Shown: positions 13,615-22,489, counted from the stretch's first letter. The stretch is 23,904 nt of DNA from Bacteroidetes bacterium UBA6161 (GCA_002422315.1 DIUJ01000068.1:120393-144296); one strand, 5' to 3'. The notes: generated by a model from the letters alone, not told the origin. Made by a program: numbers and translations.

Positions 13615-14289
13615 TTATTGAGTGGATTTTTTCCATTTAATTCCACACCCAATTGCCTTTGTACTGGTAACTTTAGGTTTTTTATTGTCCATTAGTGCCA
13701 TTATTGCATCTTCTACATATTTTTCTGTAACTGCCTCAGGGTCTTTGTAGTTGTTATCAATAGCACCTATATATTCTACTTTAAAACCTTTTTTCTTTTT
13801 CTGATAACTTAGTAGGTAAACATGGGGTGTTTTTTGTGCACCAAATTGTTTTGCTATTTCTTGAGTTTCATCATGAAGATACGGGAATGTATAGCCTTTT
13901 TCTTTTGCATAATATACCATACTGTCATAAGAGTCAGAAGGGTATTCTACTGCATCGTTTGGGTTTATCGCCAATACAGGGTACCCTTTGTCTTTGAACT
14001 TCCTGTCCAATTGTATTTTTCTACTGTCGTATTTTTTAGCATAAGGACAATGGTTGCAGGTGAAAATAACAATAACCCCTCGTTTGTCTGAAAAATCTAA
14101 TAGTGATACATTTTTCCCATCTATATTTTTTGCGGAAAAATCTTTCACATAATCCCCTACATTGTATCCTTCTGTTTCTTTAATGGGTGTTTTGCTTTTT
14201 TTAGTTAAAGAGATAAACGATAAAAGAAAAAATGTAGAAAGGACCAAAAACAAGGGTCCAAATCGATAAGTCATAGAGTGTGTGTTCAT
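13615..14289 (-). CDS. Exported thioredoxin-like redoxin family protein
   Basis: A 224-residue protein with an N-terminal hydrophobic segment (about 11-28) that is a signal peptide or anchor, so it should act in the periplasm. The mature part has an AhpC/TSA-redoxin-like fold: GDYVKDFSAKNIDGKNVSL, then IVIFTCNHCPYAKKYDSR with C78 and C81, and TPHVYLL with the cis-proline. A C-terminal IGCGIKWK carries a third cysteine (C215), a feature I have seen in related proteins of this group. It probably reduces or protects exported proteins or handles peroxide. The start could be the ATG at 14274 instead. It lies 4 bases behind the TlpA-like gene, so they form an operon closed by the terminator at 13505-13535. 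Confidence 0.85.
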   Translation of the reverse strand: MNTHSMTYRFGPLFLVLSTFFLLSFISLTKKSKTPIKETEGYNVGDYVKDFSAKNIDGKNVSLLDFSDKRGVIVIFTCNHCPYAKKYDSRKIQLDRKFKDKGYPVLAINPNDAVEYPSDSYDSMVYYAKEKGYTFPYLHDETQEIAKQFGAQKTPHVYLLSYQKKKKGFKVEYIGAIDNNYKDPEAVTEKYVEDAIMALMDNKKPKVTSTKAIGCGIKWKKSTQ

Positions 14290-14293
14290 AATT

Positions 14294-14764
14294 TTAGTTA
14301 TTTATAAATTGAAGAATTTCTTTAGTGGTGTGAAAGCTCTCGTAATGTTTTTTTATTTTTCCTTTGTTTATCCATAGTGTCATTGGGATGCTGCCTTGCC
14401 AACCAGAATCGGTTAATTGTATAAACTCATGAAAATCTACTAGGTCGAGTAATCTAAAATCCCCTTTCCACTGTCTATTTTCAATCAAAGTGATGACTTT
14501 TTGCTTTTCTTCAATTTCATCTAAACTAAAAAAAACAGCTTTTATTCCGAGACTATCTGTAACTTTAAGTAAATCTGGCATTTCAACAACACAAGGTTTG
14601 CACCAAGTGGCCCAAAAGTTTACCAACACATTGCTGTCTTTATGGGTATTTAACCACACTTTATAATCTTCCACACTTAAAACTGGAAGGGGAGTGTTTG
14701 AATGATTATTCTTAGTAAATGAACACAAGATTGTAAGTGCAAACAACACCACGAATTTTTTCAT
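14294..14764 (-). CDS. TlpA-like exported thiol-disulfide oxidoreductase
   Basis: A 156-residue protein with a signal peptide (residues 1-17) and a thioredoxin domain with active site WATWCKPC (C55, C58) in the typical TlpA/ResA setting VNFWATWCKPCVVEMP. The cis-proline is in IPMT. Proteins of this type reduce disulfides in the periplasm, often for cytochrome c maturation. No cytochrome genes are nearby, so the client is unknown. C14 lies in the signal sequence but the residues before it do not make a proper lipobox. It is the first gene of a pair with the redoxin at 13615-14289. Confidence 0.87.
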   Translation of the reverse strand: MKKFVVLFALTILCSFTKNNHSNTPLPVLSVEDYKVWLNTHKDSNVLVNFWATWCKPCVVEMPDLLKVTDSLGIKAVFFSLDEIEEKQKVITLIENRQWKGDFRLLDLVDFHEFIQLTDSGWQGSIPMTLWINKGKIKKHYESFHTTKEILQFINN

Positions 14765-14836
14765 GCATGCAAATTAGTGCAGAATAAAATACTACTTGCG
14801 CTTAATGGATAAACAGATATAAAATTCTACTAAACT

Positions 14837-15010
14837 TTAGCCCTGTTTTTGAAGGAGTTCTATTTTTAGAGCTATTTCTTCTGCTTCTGCAAATTTCTTA
14901 TCTGCCTCTATTCTATTGATTTTTGACAAATCGAAGGATTCCTTAAGTAACTTTTCTCTTTTTTCAGTAAGTAATTCTACCTCTGATTTCTTTTTAAATA
15001 ATCCAAACAT
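14837..15010 (-). CDS. Lacal_2735 family small protein
   Basis: A 57-residue protein starting MFGLFKKKSEVELL, then a charged helical region (EKREKLLKESFDLSKINRIEADKKFAEAEEIALKIELL). I recognise this as the Lacal_2735 family of short Bacteroidota proteins, function unknown. It is probably one or two amphipathic helices, perhaps peripheral to the membrane through its FGLF end. The ATG at 15010 fits the family start; ATGs at 15016 and 15028 add six residues at most. Confidence 0.75.
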   Translation of the reverse strand: MFGLFKKKSEVELLTEKREKLLKESFDLSKINRIEADKKFAEAEEIALKIELLQKQG

Positions 15011-15071
15011 AAACATATAACAAGCCACTTGTCATTATGTTTTAGGTGCAGTCCATAAAAAGTATAATTGC

Positions 15072-15111
15072 AAAAAAAAAGGTTGTTTCAAGACTTTGAA
15101 ACAACCTTTTT
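15072..15111 (-). terminator. Rho-independent terminator after the Asp-box secreted protein gene
   Basis: GGTTGTTTCAA (15081-15091) pairs with TTGAAACAACC (15096-15106), loop GACT, flanked by nine A and five T. On the minus strand it ends in nine T, closing the gene that stops at 15130. Confidence 0.85.
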
Positions 15112-15129
15112 AGGATATGAGAAAGAATA

Positions 15130-17535
15130 TTATTCTACAATCATCTTTTTGGTGATAGTGTTAGCACCAGAAGTAAGGGTATAAAAATAAATTCCTGGTT
15201 TTAAGTGACTAGCTTCAATAGTTAAAATGTGGTTACCTGCTTCCATATTTTTAATGTTATTACTCATTACTACTTTTCCAGTTATGTCGCTTACACTAAG
15301 GTTTACATTGCTAGAGAAGTTGTTTAAATAAATAGTAACATCTGTGTTGCCATTGAATGGGTTAGGAGAATTTTGACTTACAACAAATAATTTAGCTGCA
15401 TTGTCTAGATTTTTCACATTCAATCCCCATTGGTTTCCAATAGTTCCTGCTAAGATTTCAGAAACTGGAATTGCAGCGTAATAAATATCATTTCCTGCAT
15501 CAGAAATTGGGTGGTTATTTGCACTTGCAGAGTTATTTTGTAAGTTAGTTCCTGGAGTTTCATCGTCTTGGAAAATAACATGCACAAAATCGTTCACAAC
15601 TTTAGCAATAGAAGCAAAATCTGATTCTCTTTGTAATCTTTGGGTAATATTTTGTGGTGCACTCCAAGTAGCGCCACCGTCTGTAGAGCTTTGTATGAAA
15701 ATGTCTCTGTAATTTAGGTTATTCGCATCAATATCAGCTTCTACTGGAACAGAATATACAACAAACAAATTGCCGTTGGCATCCATACCCGCGCTAGGTT
15801 GACGAATTACGCCTGTATTTCCTAATCTCGCTACGGAGAATAGGCCATTAGGAATATTCCCACTTTGAAGAGCATTTACAGTACCTGCTAAAATTTGATA
15901 AGCCTCATCACCATCTCTATCAAACATATTTCCATTTGCTATAAGAGTTTGGTTGTTTGTAACCTCGTTCCAATAAACTAAACCAGCGGTACCAGGGTAA
16001 AAGGAGAACCCATCGGTAAGGGTGTCGTCTTCAAATACTCTAGATAAGCCATACCAAACATGGCAATTACCACTTGGGTCAATAAGAACATCCATAGTAC
16101 CATCGCTACAGAAAGGAGTATCTAATGCCAATTGTTTGCCATCAAATGGAGCATACGGGAAAGAATCTACAAACATTTTACTAAATGTAGCGCCATTGTT
16201 TGTGGATTTCCAAAGCATTACGTCTGTACCTAGTCTTCCAGAAACGATAGCAACTATTGAATCTCTCACATCAATTGCATAGTTATCCGCAGAACCAGTT
16301 ATCCATCTAGTAGAGTCATATCCTGGTAGGGTAGTTTTGTCTCTTTCAAATGTAAAATTGAAAAATCTTGAATTACCATAAGGAGGGGTAATGGTAAGGG
16401 TATCTATAACAGATGATAATGGGGTAGGGTTTACTTCAATTGTAAATTCATTTATTATTGCAATGATTGTAGTATTGTCATCTAAGCCACCATCTACAGT
16501 TCCTGTAATTGTAGAACCAACAACAAGATTTGCAGTTGGGCTAGTAAGAAGAATTGTAGAGGAAGAGCTATTTAAAGTTGCTTCTACATTGCTTATTCTT
16601 CCACCAAGAGAAAGAATATCTCCTAATTTATGACCAGAACCATATTTATTTATTTCAAAATTTCGAACTGAGTTAGAAACCACATCAAAATTTGCAGTTG
16701 CACCTGTGCCTGTACCAGTAGTGGTTAGGGGAATGTCCTTATAACTACCTTCTACAAGACCAATTCCAGAACTTTTAACGCTGCCAAACAACTGCCAAGT
16801 AGCACCTGCATCCGCAGATCTTGCGTATGTAAGGGGAGCTCTTACACCATTTATACGAGGGGCTGGTGGTTCGCCAGCAGCACTAGAGTCTGCATAATTA
16901 CTAATAACGTGTAGGTAGTTTTGACCATTACTCGCAGCTCTAGCCCATATAGGCCTAGCATTGGGCTCTTTTAGTACTGTACTTTCTGTAAACATTGTAC
17001 TACCAATAGAAGCATTTATAGCTAAAATAAAACCTCCGTTGGTAGCATCATGACCCAAAGTAAATTCTTGGTTGCCATTTAATACACCAATAGAAGGCCA
17101 TCCAGTCCTTGTAGTTTCAATTCTTTGTGTAGCTCCAGTTCCACTTGGTCTCCAGTTTGCTCCATCAAAGTGATTTAATCCTGTACCTCTTTGGGTAAAT
17201 CCATTGTCAGTTGCAGTAGTGAATACTGCAGTGATTTTCCCGTCTGGGTGCAAAATAATTCTTCTTCCCATTGCAGAGTTTGACTGTAGATCATATTTGG
17301 TATTTCCAATTTTAATAAAAGAGTAGTTAATTTCTCCTCTTCTTTCAGTTTCCCTTTGTTGCTTAGGTGCAACACTTTGTTGGTTGGGATTTGTAACAAC
17401 ATCGACAAGTACTGACGAATTTGTTATTTTTTCCGATTGGTTAATCACAATCGTACCTTTTGGGTCGATTTTTTTCTGAGCTGTTAAGCCTAAACTCAAT
17501 AACAAAGAGAGAGTTGTAAAGTAAATTTTCTTCAT
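15130..17535 (-). CDS. Secreted Asp-box (sialidase-like beta-propeller) protein with T9SS type A sorting domain
   Basis: An 801-residue exported protein. It has a signal peptide (1-19, ending LGLTAQ) and three Asp-box motifs typical of sialidase/BNR propeller blades: SADAGATW (240-247), STNNGATF (444-451) and STDGGATW (617-624). The C-terminal type A type IX sorting domain (about 718-801) starts with SPNPFNGN and ends in GIYFYTLTSG....KKMIVE. The protein should cross the outer membrane by the type IX system and stay on the surface or be released. Substrate and activity are unknown; Asp boxes alone do not prove a hydrolase. Residues about 259-390 look like an insertion between the first and second Asp-box blades, rich in G, T and S. 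The gene ends at a strong terminator. Confidence 0.87.
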   Translation of the reverse strand: MKKIYFTTLSLLLSLGLTAQKKIDPKGTIVINQSEKITNSSVLVDVVTNPNQQSVAPKQQRETERRGEINYSFIKIGNTKYDLQSNSAMGRRIILHPDGKITAVFTTATDNGFTQRGTGLNHFDGANWRPSGTGATQRIETTRTGWPSIGVLNGNQEFTLGHDATNGGFILAINASIGSTMFTESTVLKEPNARPIWARAASNGQNYLHVISNYADSSAAGEPPAPRINGVRAPLTYARSADAGATWQLFGSVKSSGIGLVEGSYKDIPLTTTGTGTGATANFDVVSNSVRNFEINKYGSGHKLGDILSLGGRISNVEATLNSSSSTILLTSPTANLVVGSTITGTVDGGLDDNTTIIAIINEFTIEVNPTPLSSVIDTLTITPPYGNSRFFNFTFERDKTTLPGYDSTRWITGSADNYAIDVRDSIVAIVSGRLGTDVMLWKSTNNGATFSKMFVDSFPYAPFDGKQLALDTPFCSDGTMDVLIDPSGNCHVWYGLSRVFEDDTLTDGFSFYPGTAGLVYWNEVTNNQTLIANGNMFDRDGDEAYQILAGTVNALQSGNIPNGLFSVARLGNTGVIRQPSAGMDANGNLFVVYSVPVEADIDANNLNYRDIFIQSSTDGGATWSAPQNITQRLQRESDFASIAKVVNDFVHVIFQDDETPGTNLQNNSASANNHPISDAGNDIYYAAIPVSEILAGTIGNQWGLNVKNLDNAAKLFVVSQNSPNPFNGNTDVTIYLNNFSSNVNLSVSDITGKVVMSNNIKNMEAGNHILTIEASHLKPGIYFYTLTSGANTITKKMIVE

Positions 17536-17615
17536 TAGACTGTTTTTATTTTTAGGTTGTAAATATAAATAAATTATTATGGAATTATAATCGTTTTTTT
17601 ACCAAAGGTCGATTT

Positions 17616-18644
17616 CTATTGATTTAAGATTTTTGAAATTAATTCTTTGGTTAGTTCTCCGTCGTTTGTTTGCGTATATCCGCTTATGCCTTTACTCCTG
17701 TAATCATAAAATTTCAAAAGTCCTAAAACCTTTTCTATTTTTTCTATAGTGTAGTTACTAGCTGCAAGCCTGTAGTCTTTAAGAAAGAACTCGTTTACCC
17801 CAAGAAGCGCAGCTTGGTCTCTTGTATTTGCTGTTGGTGTAGTGTGCAACAACAAAATTTTATTGAAATAAACAGAAAGTGAGGCTATGGTTAATGTAAT
17901 TGGATTACTAGAACTTTCTTTAGCAAAGTGAAGAGCAATTTGCATTGATTTTTTGTAGTTCTTGGCTCCGAGAGCATTTTGTAGTTCAAAAACATTAAAG
18001 TCTTTACTAATCCCAATACAGTCCTCTATATGTTTGGCATTTATAATTTCTACCTGAGGGGGTAACTGTAAAAGCATTTTGTCTATTTCATTTGCTACCT
18101 TGTTCAAGTCATTACCTAGATTATCCGCTATTAATTGTGTAGCTTGGAAATCAATATTTTTTTTCTTTTTTTGGATGTATTTTTCTATCCAACTTGGTAA
18201 CTGATTGTCGTAAAGCCTTTCTGAATTAAAAATACTATATTTCCCGAATAGCTTGCTGGTTTTTGTTCTTTGGTCCATTTTTTTATCCTTAAAACAAAAA
18301 ACAAGGATGGTTGATTTTAGTGGGTTTTCTAAGTAGGGATTAAAAAGTTCCCACTGTTCTTTTTTTATGTTTTGAGCCTCTTTTACCAAAATTAATTGGT
18401 ATTCGCTCATCATTGGGAAACGTTTAGCTGCCATAACAATATCGTTAGCAGTAACGTCTTTTCCATAAAATATGGTTTGATTAAATCCCTTTTCTTCCGG
18501 TTTTAATACTGTTTCTTCTATTAAGTTGCTGAGAGAGTCTATATAATAAGGTTCTTCGCCTTGTAACAAATATACTGGCACAAACTCTCTGTTTCTAATA
18601 GTGTTAGCTATTCTTTCATAGTCGAGAATTGAATTTTTTGCCAT
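17616..18644 (-). CDS. holA: DNA polymerase III subunit delta
   Basis: HolA is the clamp-loader subunit that opens the sliding clamp. The 342-residue product matches in length. It has the family N-terminus VYLLQGEEPYYIDSLSNLIEE (24-44), TTHD-like central helices, LADNLGNDLNKVANEIDKMLL (about 166-190) and the C-terminal collar region with FFLKDYRLAASNY and LLKFYDYRSKGI. It is the only holA-like gene in the window. It is divergent from an HsdR-N-domain gene with 33 bases between starts, an arrangement I recall as frequent in Bacteroidota. Confidence 0.92.
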   Translation of the reverse strand: MAKNSILDYERIANTIRNREFVPVYLLQGEEPYYIDSLSNLIEETVLKPEEKGFNQTIFYGKDVTANDIVMAAKRFPMMSEYQLILVKEAQNIKKEQWELFNPYLENPLKSTILVFCFKDKKMDQRTKTSKLFGKYSIFNSERLYDNQLPSWIEKYIQKKKKNIDFQATQLIADNLGNDLNKVANEIDKMLLQLPPQVEIINAKHIEDCIGISKDFNVFELQNALGAKNYKKSMQIALHFAKESSSNPITLTIASLSVYFNKILLLHTTPTANTRDQAALLGVNEFFLKDYRLAASNYTIEKIEKVLGLLKFYDYRSKGISGYTQTNDGELTKELISKILNQ

Positions 18645-18677
18645 ATTCTTTTTTTAAGTTTATTTTGTGCCGGGTTA

Positions 18678-19127
18678 ATGGAAAATTTTACTTCACCTTA
18701 TTTTGAACCAAGATTTGCTTTCAAAGGGCAAAACAAATACATTTTTGACAATTTTCGAAAAAAGTTTGTTGTTTTTACTCCAGAAGAATGGGTTAGGCAG
18801 TGTACAGCCCATTTTTTGGTGAAAAAAATAGGGGTGCCCATGGGATTAATTAGAATTGAACTTGCCTTAAAAATAGGAAATTCTAAAAGAAGGGCAGATA
18901 TTGTAGTTTACAATAAACAACTTCAACCGCATTTGGTAGTGGAATGTAAAGCTCAGCATATTCCGCTATCTCATTCAACCTTGTGGCAAATAGCCCAATA
19001 CAATCTTTTCTTTAAATCAAAGTATACATTAATTACAAATGGCGTAGAATTTTATAGCTTCTTAAATGATGTAGAAAATAACAAATCCGAAGTTTTAGAC
19101 GAAATTCCTGATTTTTTTTATTGGTAA
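18678..19127 (+). CDS. Stand-alone HsdR N-terminal (PD-(D/E)XK-type) domain protein
   Basis: A 149-residue protein with the HsdR_N nuclease-like domain. It has D74 in RRADIVVYN and ECK (E89, K91) in HLVVECKA, forming the PD-(D/E)XK catalytic pattern, followed by a QIAQYN helix (Q104, Q107, Y108) as in type I restriction HsdR subunits. No helicase or other type I restriction genes lie nearby, so this is the isolated domain. The N-terminal FRKKFVVFTPEEWVRQ is typical for this stand-alone group. The gene is divergent from holA, so a link to replication or repair is suggested by context. The catalytic set looks intact. Confidence 0.85.
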   Translation: MENFTSPYFEPRFAFKGQNKYIFDNFRKKFVVFTPEEWVRQCTAHFLVKKIGVPMGLIRIELALKIGNSKRRADIVVYNKQLQPHLVVECKAQHIPLSHSTLWQIAQYNLFFKSKYTLITNGVEFYSFLNDVENNKSEVLDEIPDFFYW

Positions 19128-19128
19128 A

Positions 19129-19158
19129 TTGCTTTTTTCATTTGCCTTTATACCTTTG
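19129..19158 (+). promoter_or_regulatory. Consensus promoter for nhaD
   Basis: TTG at 19129-19131, 19 bases, then TACCTTTG at 19151-19158: an exact Bacteroidota -33/-7 pair. The leader to the ATG at 19175 is about 12 bases. Confidence 0.55.
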
Positions 19159-19174
19159 CCGCAAGTTTTAAAAA

Positions 19175-20464
19175 ATGGAAATCTTAATTATAGTAATTTT
19201 TGTTCTTGGTTATGCAGCTATTGCAACCGAACATTCTATCCACTTGGATAAAGCAGCTTCTGCTCTTATGACAGGTGTTCTTTGCTGGACAGCCTATGTG
19301 TTTACAGGCGCAGACCAACATCTTGTCGAACATGGTTTGATGCACCATTTGAGCGAAATAGCTAGTATTCTGTTCTTTTTAATGGGCGCAATGACTATCG
19401 TGGAACTAGTCGATGCACATGAAGGTTTTAATGTAATTACAGACAGAATTAAAACCAAAAATGCAGTTAAATTACTTTGGATTGTTTCTATACTTACTTT
19501 TTTCCTTTCTGCAGTTTTAGATAACTTAACAACAAGTATTGTCATGATCTCCTTGTTGCGTAAGTTAATAGACGATAAACATAAGCGTTGGTTCTTTGCA
19601 GGGATGGTTGTTGTTGCCGCCAATGCAGGAGGAGCTTGGTCGCCAATAGGTGACGTTACTACAACTATGCTCTGGATAAAAGGTCAATTACCCGATACTG
19701 GAATTATTATTTCACATTTGTTTTTACCTAGCTTGGTAACTCTACTTTTACCCTTAGGTCTACTTAGTTTTACAATGAAAGGGGAATTAAAAAGACCAAT
19801 GAAAGCAGAGTCAAAAGAACATTACCTTAACCCAACAACCGAAGCAGAAAGAAAAATAGTTTTAGGTGCGGGAGTTCTTGGACTATTGTTTGTTCCAGCA
19901 TTTAAAATGGTAACCCATTTGCCTCCTTTTATGGGTATGATGCTTTCTCTTGGAGCAGTATGGGCTCTTACAGAGTTTCTTCATAGAGCAAAAAACCAAG
20001 AGGATAAACATGCACTTAGTGTGGTTTCAGTTCTTCGCAAAATCGATACTTCAAGTGTGTTGTTCTTTTTGGGTATACTTTTGGCAGTAAGTGCCTTGCA
20101 AGAAATTGGTCACTTAGGTATTATGGCAAATTGGTTGGATGAGACAATTGGCAATCCTTATATAATAAATGTTGCAATAGGTGTATTATCCTCTATTGTA
20201 GATAACGTTCCATTGGTTGCAGCAGCTCAAGGAATGTATGATATAGAGCCTACAGGTGTTTTTGCAGCTAGTGGCGAATTTTGGCAATTTTTAGCTTATT
20301 GTGCTGGTACCGGAGGTTCAGCTTTAATAATCGGTTCAGCTGCTGGGGTTGCAGTTATGGGATTAGAAAAAATTGATTTCTTTTGGTATCTAAAAAAGAT
20401 TTCCTTACTTGCATTGTTAGGTTATTTTGGCGGTGCAATTGTATATTGGCTAATGTTTGCATAA
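19175..20464 (+). CDS. nhaD: Na+/H+ antiporter NhaD
   Basis: A 429-residue inner-membrane antiporter of the NhaD/ArsB type with about twelve transmembrane segments. Distinctive pieces are AIATEHSIHLDKAASALMTG (15-34), the intramembrane DNLTTS (116-121), AGGAWSPIGDVTTTMLW (151-167), and SSIVDNVPLVAA near residue 340. These place it with NhaD rather than arsenite pumps. It exports Na+ or Li+ in exchange for H+ and matters for salt and alkaline tolerance. A glycosyltransferase follows directly: its ATG begins at the base after the nhaD stop (TAAATG), so the two are probably co-transcribed. Confidence 0.92.
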   Translation: MEILIIVIFVLGYAAIATEHSIHLDKAASALMTGVLCWTAYVFTGADQHLVEHGLMHHLSEIASILFFLMGAMTIVELVDAHEGFNVITDRIKTKNAVKLLWIVSILTFFLSAVLDNLTTSIVMISLLRKLIDDKHKRWFFAGMVVVAANAGGAWSPIGDVTTTMLWIKGQLPDTGIIISHLFLPSLVTLLLPLGLLSFTMKGELKRPMKAESKEHYLNPTTEAERKIVLGAGVLGLLFVPAFKMVTHLPPFMGMMLSLGAVWALTEFLHRAKNQEDKHALSVVSVLRKIDTSSVLFFLGILLAVSALQEIGHLGIMANWLDETIGNPYIINVAIGVLSSIVDNVPLVAAAQGMYDIEPTGVFAASGEFWQFLAYCAGTGGSALIIGSAAGVAVMGLEKIDFFWYLKKISLLALLGYFGGAIVYWLMFA

Positions 20465-21211
20465 ATGATTTTAAATAAAAAAGTAGTTGTAGTTTTGCCC
20501 GCTTATAATGCGGCTCTTACTTTAGAAAAAACATACAACGAAATTCCTTTTAATATAGTAGATGAAGTAGTATTGGTAGACGATTCTAGCAAGGACAATA
20601 CTATTGAAGAAGCCAAAAGACTCGGGATAAAACATATCGTAAAACATGCTCAAAATAGAGGATATGGAGGGAATCAGAAGTCTTGTTATACCAAAGCGCT
20701 AGAATTAGATGCAGACATAGTAGTTATGTTGCATCCAGATTACCAGTATACCCCTAAGTTAATAGAGGCTATGTGTTACATCATAGCACAGGATTTATAC
20801 CCAGTAGTTTATGCTTCTAGAATTCTTGGAAATGGTGCTTTAAAAGGAGGTATGCCTGTGTATAAGTATATATTTAATAGGATTTTAACATTAGGTCAAA
20901 ATTTGTTGTTAGGACAAAAGTTATCTGAATACCATACGGGGTATAGGGCTTTTAGTAAAGAGATATTTACCAAAATTAATATTGAGGAAAATTCAGATGA
21001 TTTTGTTTACGATAATGAAATGACTGCTCAAATATTTTATGCAGGATATTCAATTGCAGAAGTAACATGCCCTACAAAGTATTTCCCAGAAGCCTCTTCT
21101 ATAAACTTTCAAAGAAGTGTGAAGTATGGCTTGGGAGTAATAAGGGTATCCTTGCAATATAGGGCAGCAAAATGGGGTTTAATAAAACCATCTTATTTAC
21201 AAGTTAAGTAA
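20465..21211 (+). CDS. Glycosyltransferase family 2 protein
   Basis: A 248-residue GT-A-fold glycosyltransferase: VVVVLPAYNAALTLEKTY (8-25), nucleotide-binding VVLVDDSSKDNT (36-47), and HPDYQY with the metal-binding aspartate near residue 90. An EYHTGYRAFSKEI segment near 155-168 is typical of GT2 enzymes that use UDP- or GDP-sugars. No transmembrane segment or TagF-like extension is seen. It begins directly after the nhaD stop. The acceptor is unknown; no polysaccharide cluster is in the window. It resembles the second GT2 gene at 22530 in type, but the two are not duplicates. Confidence 0.88.
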   Translation: MILNKKVVVVLPAYNAALTLEKTYNEIPFNIVDEVVLVDDSSKDNTIEEAKRLGIKHIVKHAQNRGYGGNQKSCYTKALELDADIVVMLHPDYQYTPKLIEAMCYIIAQDLYPVVYASRILGNGALKGGMPVYKYIFNRILTLGQNLLLGQKLSEYHTGYRAFSKEIFTKINIEENSDDFVYDNEMTAQIFYAGYSIAEVTCPTKYFPEASSINFQRSVKYGLGVIRVSLQYRAAKWGLIKPSYLQVK

Positions 21212-21232
21212 ATCATTGTTTATAAATTGTGA

Positions 21233-21261
21233 TTGCACTTAAAATCCAAAAACTATCTTTG
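21233..21261 (+). promoter_or_regulatory. Promoter for the fructose-6-phosphate aldolase gene
   Basis: TTG at 21233-21235, 18 bases, then TATCTTTG at 21254-21261. The leader to the ATG at 21279 is about 13 bases. Confidence 0.5.
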
Positions 21262-21278
21262 CAGAAATAATTACAAGA

Positions 21279-21935
21279 ATGAAATTTTTTATTGACACAG
21301 CAAATCTTGCCCAAATAAAAGAAGCCAATGATTTAGGTATTTTAGATGGCGTAACTACCAACCCTTCTTTAATGGCAAAGGAAGGTATTACAGGCAAAGA
21401 AAATGTTTTAAATCACTATAAATCTATATGTGAGATCGTAAATGGAGACATCAGTGCAGAGGTTATTGCAACAGATTATGATGGAATGGTAAAAGAAGGT
21501 TTGGAGTTATCAGCACTTCACGCAAATATTGTAGTAAAAGTTCCAATGACCAAAGACGGAATCAAGGCAATAAATTACTTTACCCAAAACAATATTAAAA
21601 CAAATTGTACCTTGGTTTTTAGTGCCGGACAAGCAATATTGGCAGCTAAAGCAGGTGCAACTTATTTATCTCCTTTTATCGGCAGATTAGATGATATTGG
21701 CTACGATGGAATGGAGTTAATAAATCAAATAGTAAGAATTTATTCAATTCAAGGTTACCAAACCCAAATCTTAGCAGCTTCGGTTCGTACACCAATGCAT
21801 ATTATAAAAGCAGCAGAAGCTGGTGCAGATGTTGTTACTTGCCCTCTTAGTTCTATAACGGGCCTACTTAATCACCCTCTAACAGATAGTGGATTGGCTA
21901 AGTTTTTAGAAGACCACCAAAAAGCAAATTCTTAA
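21279..21935 (+). CDS. fsa: Fructose-6-phosphate aldolase / transaldolase-like
   Basis: The 218-residue product has the family start MKFFIDTANL, VTTNPSL (25-31), and the Schiff-base lysine K87 in IVVKVPMT. It also has NCTLVFSAGQA, YLSPFIGRLDD and ILAASVRTPMH. It cleaves or forms fructose-6-phosphate from glyceraldehyde-3-phosphate and dihydroxyacetone, or acts as a small transaldolase in the non-oxidative pentose phosphate pathway. Length matches FSA/MipB-type enzymes (~215-220). It has its own promoter and terminator, so it is probably monocistronic. Confidence 0.94.
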   Translation: MKFFIDTANLAQIKEANDLGILDGVTTNPSLMAKEGITGKENVLNHYKSICEIVNGDISAEVIATDYDGMVKEGLELSALHANIVVKVPMTKDGIKAINYFTQNNIKTNCTLVFSAGQAILAAKAGATYLSPFIGRLDDIGYDGMELINQIVRIYSIQGYQTQILAASVRTPMHIIKAAEAGADVVTCPLSSITGLLNHPLTDSGLAKFLEDHQKANS

Positions 21936-21958
21936 AATACAAGAATTTTATAGAGATT

Positions 21959-21985
21959 AAAAGCCGCTTCATTGCGGCTTTTTTT
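21959..21985 (+). terminator. Rho-independent terminator after fsa
   Basis: AAGCCGC (21961-21967) pairs with GCGGCTT (21974-21980), loop TTCATT, with extra A-T pairs and a T run to 21985. It touches the stop codon of the converging phosphatase gene. Confidence 0.8.
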
Positions 21986-22463
21986 ATGCTAGTAAATGAA
22001 GTAAAGGAGAAAGAGATGAATTAGAAGCAACTAAATATCCTTTTATTCCAGCGCTTTCTGCAGCTTGTTTGTCTCTCTCCGTGTCGCCAATCATAAAACA
22101 ATCATTTTTATTTAGTTTGTATTTTTGCAATGCTTTTTCTATCATCAAGCCATGTGGTTTTCTACACAAACATTTTTCAATATTGGAGTGATGTGGACAG
22201 TAAAATATTTCTTCGAAAAACACCCCTTCCTCTTTGTATAAAGTAGTCATTTTTTCATGAATAGTTTTTAGAATTTCTTTGCTATACAAACCTTTTGAAA
22301 TACCCCCTTGATTCGTTATAACAATTAATTTATAACCTTTACTAATAGCCATTTTTAGAAATTCTAAACTGCCTTTATTCATTGTTAAGTCTTCTTTAGA
22401 ACATATATAGTTTCCAATTTCTATGTTTAGTATACCATCTCTGTCTAAGAAAATTGCTTTCAT
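21984..22463 (-). CDS. gmhB: HAD-IIIA phosphatase, GmhB-like (D-glycero-D-manno-heptose-1,7-bisphosphate 7-phosphatase)
   Basis: A 159-residue HAD-superfamily phosphatase. Motif I is FLDRDG (D7, D9), motif II ITNQGG (T50), a zinc-binding block CPHH....CLCRKP (C89, H91, C98, C100, with K102 as motif III), and motif IV GDTERD. This is the arrangement of GmhB and of the HisB histidinol-phosphate phosphatase domain. GmhB removes the 7-phosphate in ADP-heptose synthesis for lipopolysaccharide; no other heptose genes are in the window, so histidinol-phosphatase is possible. Slightly shorter than GmhB (~180-190). The last codons overlap the fsa terminator. Confidence 0.86.
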   Translation of the reverse strand: MKAIFLDRDGILNIEIGNYICSKEDLTMNKGSLEFLKMAISKGYKLIVITNQGGISKGLYSKEILKTIHEKMTTLYKEEGVFFEEIFYCPHHSNIEKCLCRKPHGLMIEKALQKYKLNKNDCFMIGDTERDKQAAESAGIKGYLVASNSSLSPLLHLLA

Positions 22464-22489
22464 TTTTATTTACACGGTTTATAAGATTC

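Noticed and set aside
13436..13636. A 66-codon minus-strand frame between the MutS-like gene and the redoxin gene
   Set aside because: It spans a terminator hairpin and overlaps both genes out of frame, with no recognisable pattern.
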